The notes under the pieces were generated by a model. The model was not told the origin of the DNA. It did not search any database and saw nothing but the letters and a program-made list of their open reading frames with translations. Made by a program: the position numbers and the translations under genes. Positions 6,121 to 8,104 of a stretch of DNA of 8,104 nt are shown one piece after another. The stretch's first letter is position 1; each line of letters begins with the position of its first letter. The stretch comes from Actinomycetota bacterium (GTDB taxonomy: Bacteria > Actinomycetota > Thermoleophilia > Solirubrobacterales > Solirubrobacteraceae). The stretch covers positions 20,982 through 29,085 of the forward strand of contig VAWY01000151.1 in assembly GCA_005888335.1 (NCBI GenBank), read 5' to 3'.

Positions 6121-6127
6121 ACTTGAC

Positions 6128-7732
6128 GTGACGTGGGACGAGCGCTTTGACGTGATCGTCGTCGGAAGCGGTGCTGCGGGGTTCACGGCTGCTCTGACCG
6201 CAGCAGCGGATGGCGCATCGGTGGTCGTGCTCGAGAAGGCCGCGATGACGGGCGGGACGACGCGCAAGTCGGCGGCGTGGTTCTGGGTGCCGAACAACCG
6301 CTTGATGCGCGCCGCGGGCATCGACGATCCGCGCGACTCCGCGTTGCAGTACATGGCGCGGCTCGCCAGGCCGGCCGAGTACGCGCCGTCGCACCCGACC
6401 CTCGGTCTTCCCGCCGAGGAGTTCGCCGCGCTGGAGGCCTTCTATGACCACGGGGACGAGGCGCTGGCCGCGCTCGAGGAGCTCGGCGCGCTCGACGTCG
6501 GCGGGGTGATGGAGTTCCCGGACTACTTCGCGCATCTCGACGAGGACGTGCCCAAGCGCGGCCGGTCGCTGTGGCCGGCCGCCGCCGAGGGCGGCCAGCA
6601 GGGTGGCCAGGTGCTGCTCGAGGGCTTTCATCGCGCCGCCGACCGCCTCGGCGTCGAGGTCCGGACCTCGACGCCGGCGGTCGACCTCGTGCTCGGCGAG
6701 GACGGCGAGGCGCTCGGCGTGGTCGTGGACGGTGAGCGAGGGCGACAGCGCGTTCGCGCCGAGCGCGGCGTCGTCTTCGCCACGGGCGGGTTCACGCACG
6801 ATCCGGCTCTGCGACGCGACCACCTCCGCGGTCCCTATGTCGGCGGCTGCGCCGCGGTGACGAACACCGGCGACTTCGTGAAGCTCGCGCAGGCGGCCGG
6901 GGCCGTCCTGGCGAACATGCAGCAGGCGTGGTCCGCTCCGATCGTCCTGGAGCGGCTGCAGCGGGATCCGGGCGGCGTCGCCGGCTCGTTCGTCATCCCC
7001 GGCGACGGCCTGATCATCGTCAACCGCGCCGGTGAACGGGTCCTCAACGAGAAGGCGCCCTATCACGAGCAGACCCGCGCGTTCTTTTCCTGGGACCCGG
7101 TGTCAGGGCGTTACCCGAACCTGCCGCTCATCGCCATCTGGGATGAGCAGGTCGCGGCGACGGTCGGGGGCGTGGACTTCGGCAATCCGGTCCCGCCGGC
7201 GCATGTGGACGCCTACTGGGTCATCGGCGCCGACGACCTGGCGGGGCTCGAGACCGCGATCGCCGAGCGCCTCACGGCCGTCGGGCTCGCGGCCGGCCAC
7301 GATCGGCTGGCCCCGGACTTCGAGGCGAACCTGCGGCGCACGCTCGCGCGGTACGGCGACTTCGCCGACAGCGGCGTCGATCTCGACTTCCGGCGCGGAG
7401 AGACGCCGATCGAGCTCGCCGGCGCAGCGATGTTCGGCCCGGGCGACGGCGCCAACCCCACGATGCGCCGGCTGAGCGAGACCGGGCCCTACTACGCCAC
7501 GCTGCTCGGTCCGGGCACGCTCGACACCAAGGGCGGCCCCCGCGTCGACGTGCAAGGCCGCGTCCTTCGCGCGGACGGGAGCACCATCCCCGGCCTCTAC
7601 GGGGCCGGCAACTGCGTCGCGTCGCCGTCCGGGGAGGCGTACTGGGGCGCGGGTGGCACGATCGGCCCGATCTTCTGCTTCGCGTATCTGGCCGGCCGCC
7701 ACGTGGCCGCACGGGTAGGCGCGGCGGCCTAG
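6128..7732 (+). CDS. KstD-like FAD-dependent oxidoreductase/dehydrogenase
   Basis: This is a 534-residue soluble flavoprotein of the fumarate reductase/3-ketosteroid Δ1-dehydrogenase superfamily. The N-terminal Rossmann fold has FDVIVVGSGAAGF (GxGxxG at 13-18), ribose-binding Glu36 in VVVLEKA, and GGTTRKSA (42-49). A second FAD motif, ATGG, lies at 218-221. Near the C-terminus, IPGLYGAGNC (487-496) and EAYWGAGGTIGP (503-514) close the FAD site; Tyr505 and Gly509 match the spacing of the catalytic Tyr/Gly pair of KstD enzymes. Tyr312 (NEKAPYHE) and Tyr133 (PDYF) sit near the positions of the other two KstD tyrosines, though I cannot align them here. Such enzymes remove hydrogen next to a carbonyl, or reduce an enone, in cyclic substrates. 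The adjacent VOC-fold gene supports ring catabolism. Steroid activity is not proven; a related fumarate-reductase-like role is possible. Regulated probably by the TetR protein upstream. Confidence 0.9.
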   Translation: MTWDERFDVIVVGSGAAGFTAALTAAADGASVVVLEKAAMTGGTTRKSAAWFWVPNNRLMRAAGIDDPRDSALQYMARLARPAEYAPSHPTLGLPAEEFAALEAFYDHGDEALAALEELGALDVGGVMEFPDYFAHLDEDVPKRGRSLWPAAAEGGQQGGQVLLEGFHRAADRLGVEVRTSTPAVDLVLGEDGEALGVVVDGERGRQRVRAERGVVFATGGFTHDPALRRDHLRGPYVGGCAAVTNTGDFVKLAQAAGAVLANMQQAWSAPIVLERLQRDPGGVAGSFVIPGDGLIIVNRAGERVLNEKAPYHEQTRAFFSWDPVSGRYPNLPLIAIWDEQVAATVGGVDFGNPVPPAHVDAYWVIGADDLAGLETAIAERLTAVGLAAGHDRLAPDFEANLRRTLARYGDFADSGVDLDFRRGETPIELAGAAMFGPGDGANPTMRRLSETGPYYATLLGPGTLDTKGGPRVDVQGRVLRADGSTIPGLYGAGNCVASPSGEAYWGAGGTIGPIFCFAYLAGRHVAARVGAAA

Positions 7733-7866
7733 GGCTCTGCGCGCGGCTCTCGAGCGCCCGACGACGAGATCGGCAATCAGGTCGACCTATTTGCTGATCG
7801 TGGCCAATTATTTGACAGATGACCGCTAGGCTGGCCCCGTCGCCTGCACATCGCTGCGAGCCCGAG
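7733..7866. other. Intergenic region with palindromes and a damaged promoter
   Basis: After the flavoprotein stop there is a perfect palindrome AGGTCGACCT (7779-7788), flanked by inverted arms ATCAG (7776-7780) and CTGAT (7794-7798). A consensus -35 TTGACA (7812-7817) is followed by a TANNNT-type TAGGCT (7827-7832) after only 9 bases, too short for normal sigma-70 use. The block ATTTGAC resembles that before the first flavoprotein gene. It may be the promoter of the decayed second flavoprotein with part of the spacer deleted. Confidence 0.35.
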
Positions 7867-8079
7867 ATGAGAGATGTCATGACGTACGGAGCGCTCGAGG
7901 CGGCGGTGCAGGCGCGGAGGGGCGCGTCCGTGGCGGTGGTCGAGAAGGCGCCAAGGCCTGGCGGCACGACCCGTACGCCCGCCGCGCGTGCGAACAGACG
8001 GCAGCGGCGTATCCGGCCTCTGCAGGGCCACGCCGCCAGCGAGCACACCGAACCGGAGGAAACATCACGATGCACATAG
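7867..8079 (+). pseudogene. Remnant of a second FAD-binding protein lacking its GxGxxG motif
   Basis: The frame from ATG 7867 reads MRDVMTYGALEAAVQARRGA then SVAVVEKAPRPGGTTR. This aligns with the start of the upstream flavoprotein (AALTAAADGASVVVLEKA, GGTTRKSA) and is the typical strand-helix-strand FAD fold, including the ribose-binding Glu of VVEKA. The glycine loop GxGxxG that should follow MRDV is missing, a loss of about 6-10 residues. After GGTTR the sequence turns into unrelated arginine-rich residues and stops at 8079, overlapping the next gene by 10 bases in the same frame class shifted. Only about 35 residues are recognisable from a protein that should exceed 450. It is therefore a relic of a tandem, related but diverged, flavoprotein gene. 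It has no obvious ribosome site. Confidence 0.62.
8055..8060 (+). promoter_or_regulatory. Strong Shine-Dalgarno of the VOC gene
   Basis: GGAGGA at 8055-8060 is a near-perfect ribosome binding site nine bases before ATG 8070, the best in the window. It shows that the downstream gene is translated in its own right and is not an extension of the flavoprotein remnant. Confidence 0.75.
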
Positions 8080-8104
8080 GTCATGTCGCGTTGCGCGTCA
8101 CCGA
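8070..8104 (+). CDS. VOC-superfamily protein (extradiol dioxygenase/glyoxalase-like), 3'-partial
   Basis: Only 11 complete codons are present before the window ends: MHIGHVALRVT. This matches the usual opening of vicinal-oxygen-chelate proteins, where a first beta strand carries a metal-ligand His in a GHVALRVTD-like motif, as in catechol 2,3-dioxygenase and 2,3-dihydroxybiphenyl dioxygenase types; glyoxalases open similarly. The His at residue 5 is the candidate metal ligand. The start is fixed by GGAGGA nine bases upstream. With the flavin dehydrogenase upstream it suggests a ring-cleavage step of a catabolic cluster continuing to the right. The exact subfamily cannot be told from 11 residues. 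Confidence 0.6.
   Translation, partial: MHIGHVALRVT

Noticed and set aside
6098..6127. Upstream starts (GTG 6098, ATG 6101) for the flavoprotein
   Set aside because: The Shine-Dalgarno at 6114-6120 is correctly spaced only for GTG 6128, and the family starts just before the FDVIVVG strand.
6080..7066. Minus-strand open frame (328 codons) opposite the flavoprotein
   Set aside because: No domain, no ribosome site, and the opposite strand encodes a clear FAD protein.
7733..7770. Terminator after the flavoprotein gene
   Set aside because: The GC-rich bases around GGCTCTCGAGCGCC form no stem with a usable loop and there is no T-run.
1..8104. CRISPR array, toxin-antitoxin pair or phage defence module
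   Set aside because: I looked for regular repeats, small paired genes and nuclease or helicase motifs and saw none.

Overview
The window is very GC-rich with strong G/C third-position bias, and its proteins resemble those of soil actinobacteria. A large AAA-LuxR regulator, a DHA2 exporter, OsmY-type BON proteins and a KstD-like flavoprotein beside a VOC dioxygenase would fit a Thermoleophilia/Solirubrobacterales-type genome. That placement is an inference from style; no marker gene is present.

Layout. At 1-1079 (+) lies the 3' part of a DHA2-family MFS exporter that joins the end of TM10 directly to TM13, so roughly two helices are missing. At 1080-1552 (+) is a broken BON-domain gene with a truncated front and a frameshift. 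At 1565-4372 (-) is an intact AAA-ATPase/LuxR regulator of about 935 aa, convergent with the BON remnant. Behind its start, 4369-4600 (-) holds a frameshifted small membrane-protein remnant. At 4593-4815 (+) is a second BON fragment cut off at both ends. From about 4815 to 5350 there is no intact gene: a possible C-terminal scrap on the minus strand, a short AT-richer stretch, a degenerate tRNA-Thr(CGU) that has lost several bases in its 3' half, a GC hairpin and short repeats.

From 5328 the region looks functional. A TetR-family regulator (5364-6014) with a leaderless-looking promoter is followed by a 113-bp intergenic region with a good -35/-10 promoter and three evenly spaced GACG/CGTC half-sites. 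Next come a KstD-like FAD-dependent oxidoreductase (6128-7732), a remnant of a second related flavoprotein that has lost its dinucleotide-binding glycine motif (7867-8079), and the first 11 codons of a VOC-fold protein (8070 to the edge) with a strong ribosome binding site.

Interpretation. The right part is probably the start of a TetR-controlled catabolic cluster in which a flavin dehydrogenase and a VOC/extradiol-type enzyme act on a cyclic (steroid-, terpenoid- or aromatic-like) substrate; the substrate cannot be read from the sequence. The left and middle parts are striking for repeated deletion scars (exporter, both BON pieces, membrane protein, tRNA, second flavoprotein) beside intact genes. 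This suggests a decaying accessory region or, less interestingly, assembly or consensus errors. I see no CRISPR array, transposase, integrase or rRNA. The best candidates for something new are the phased operator array and the reversed order of the two BON fragments.
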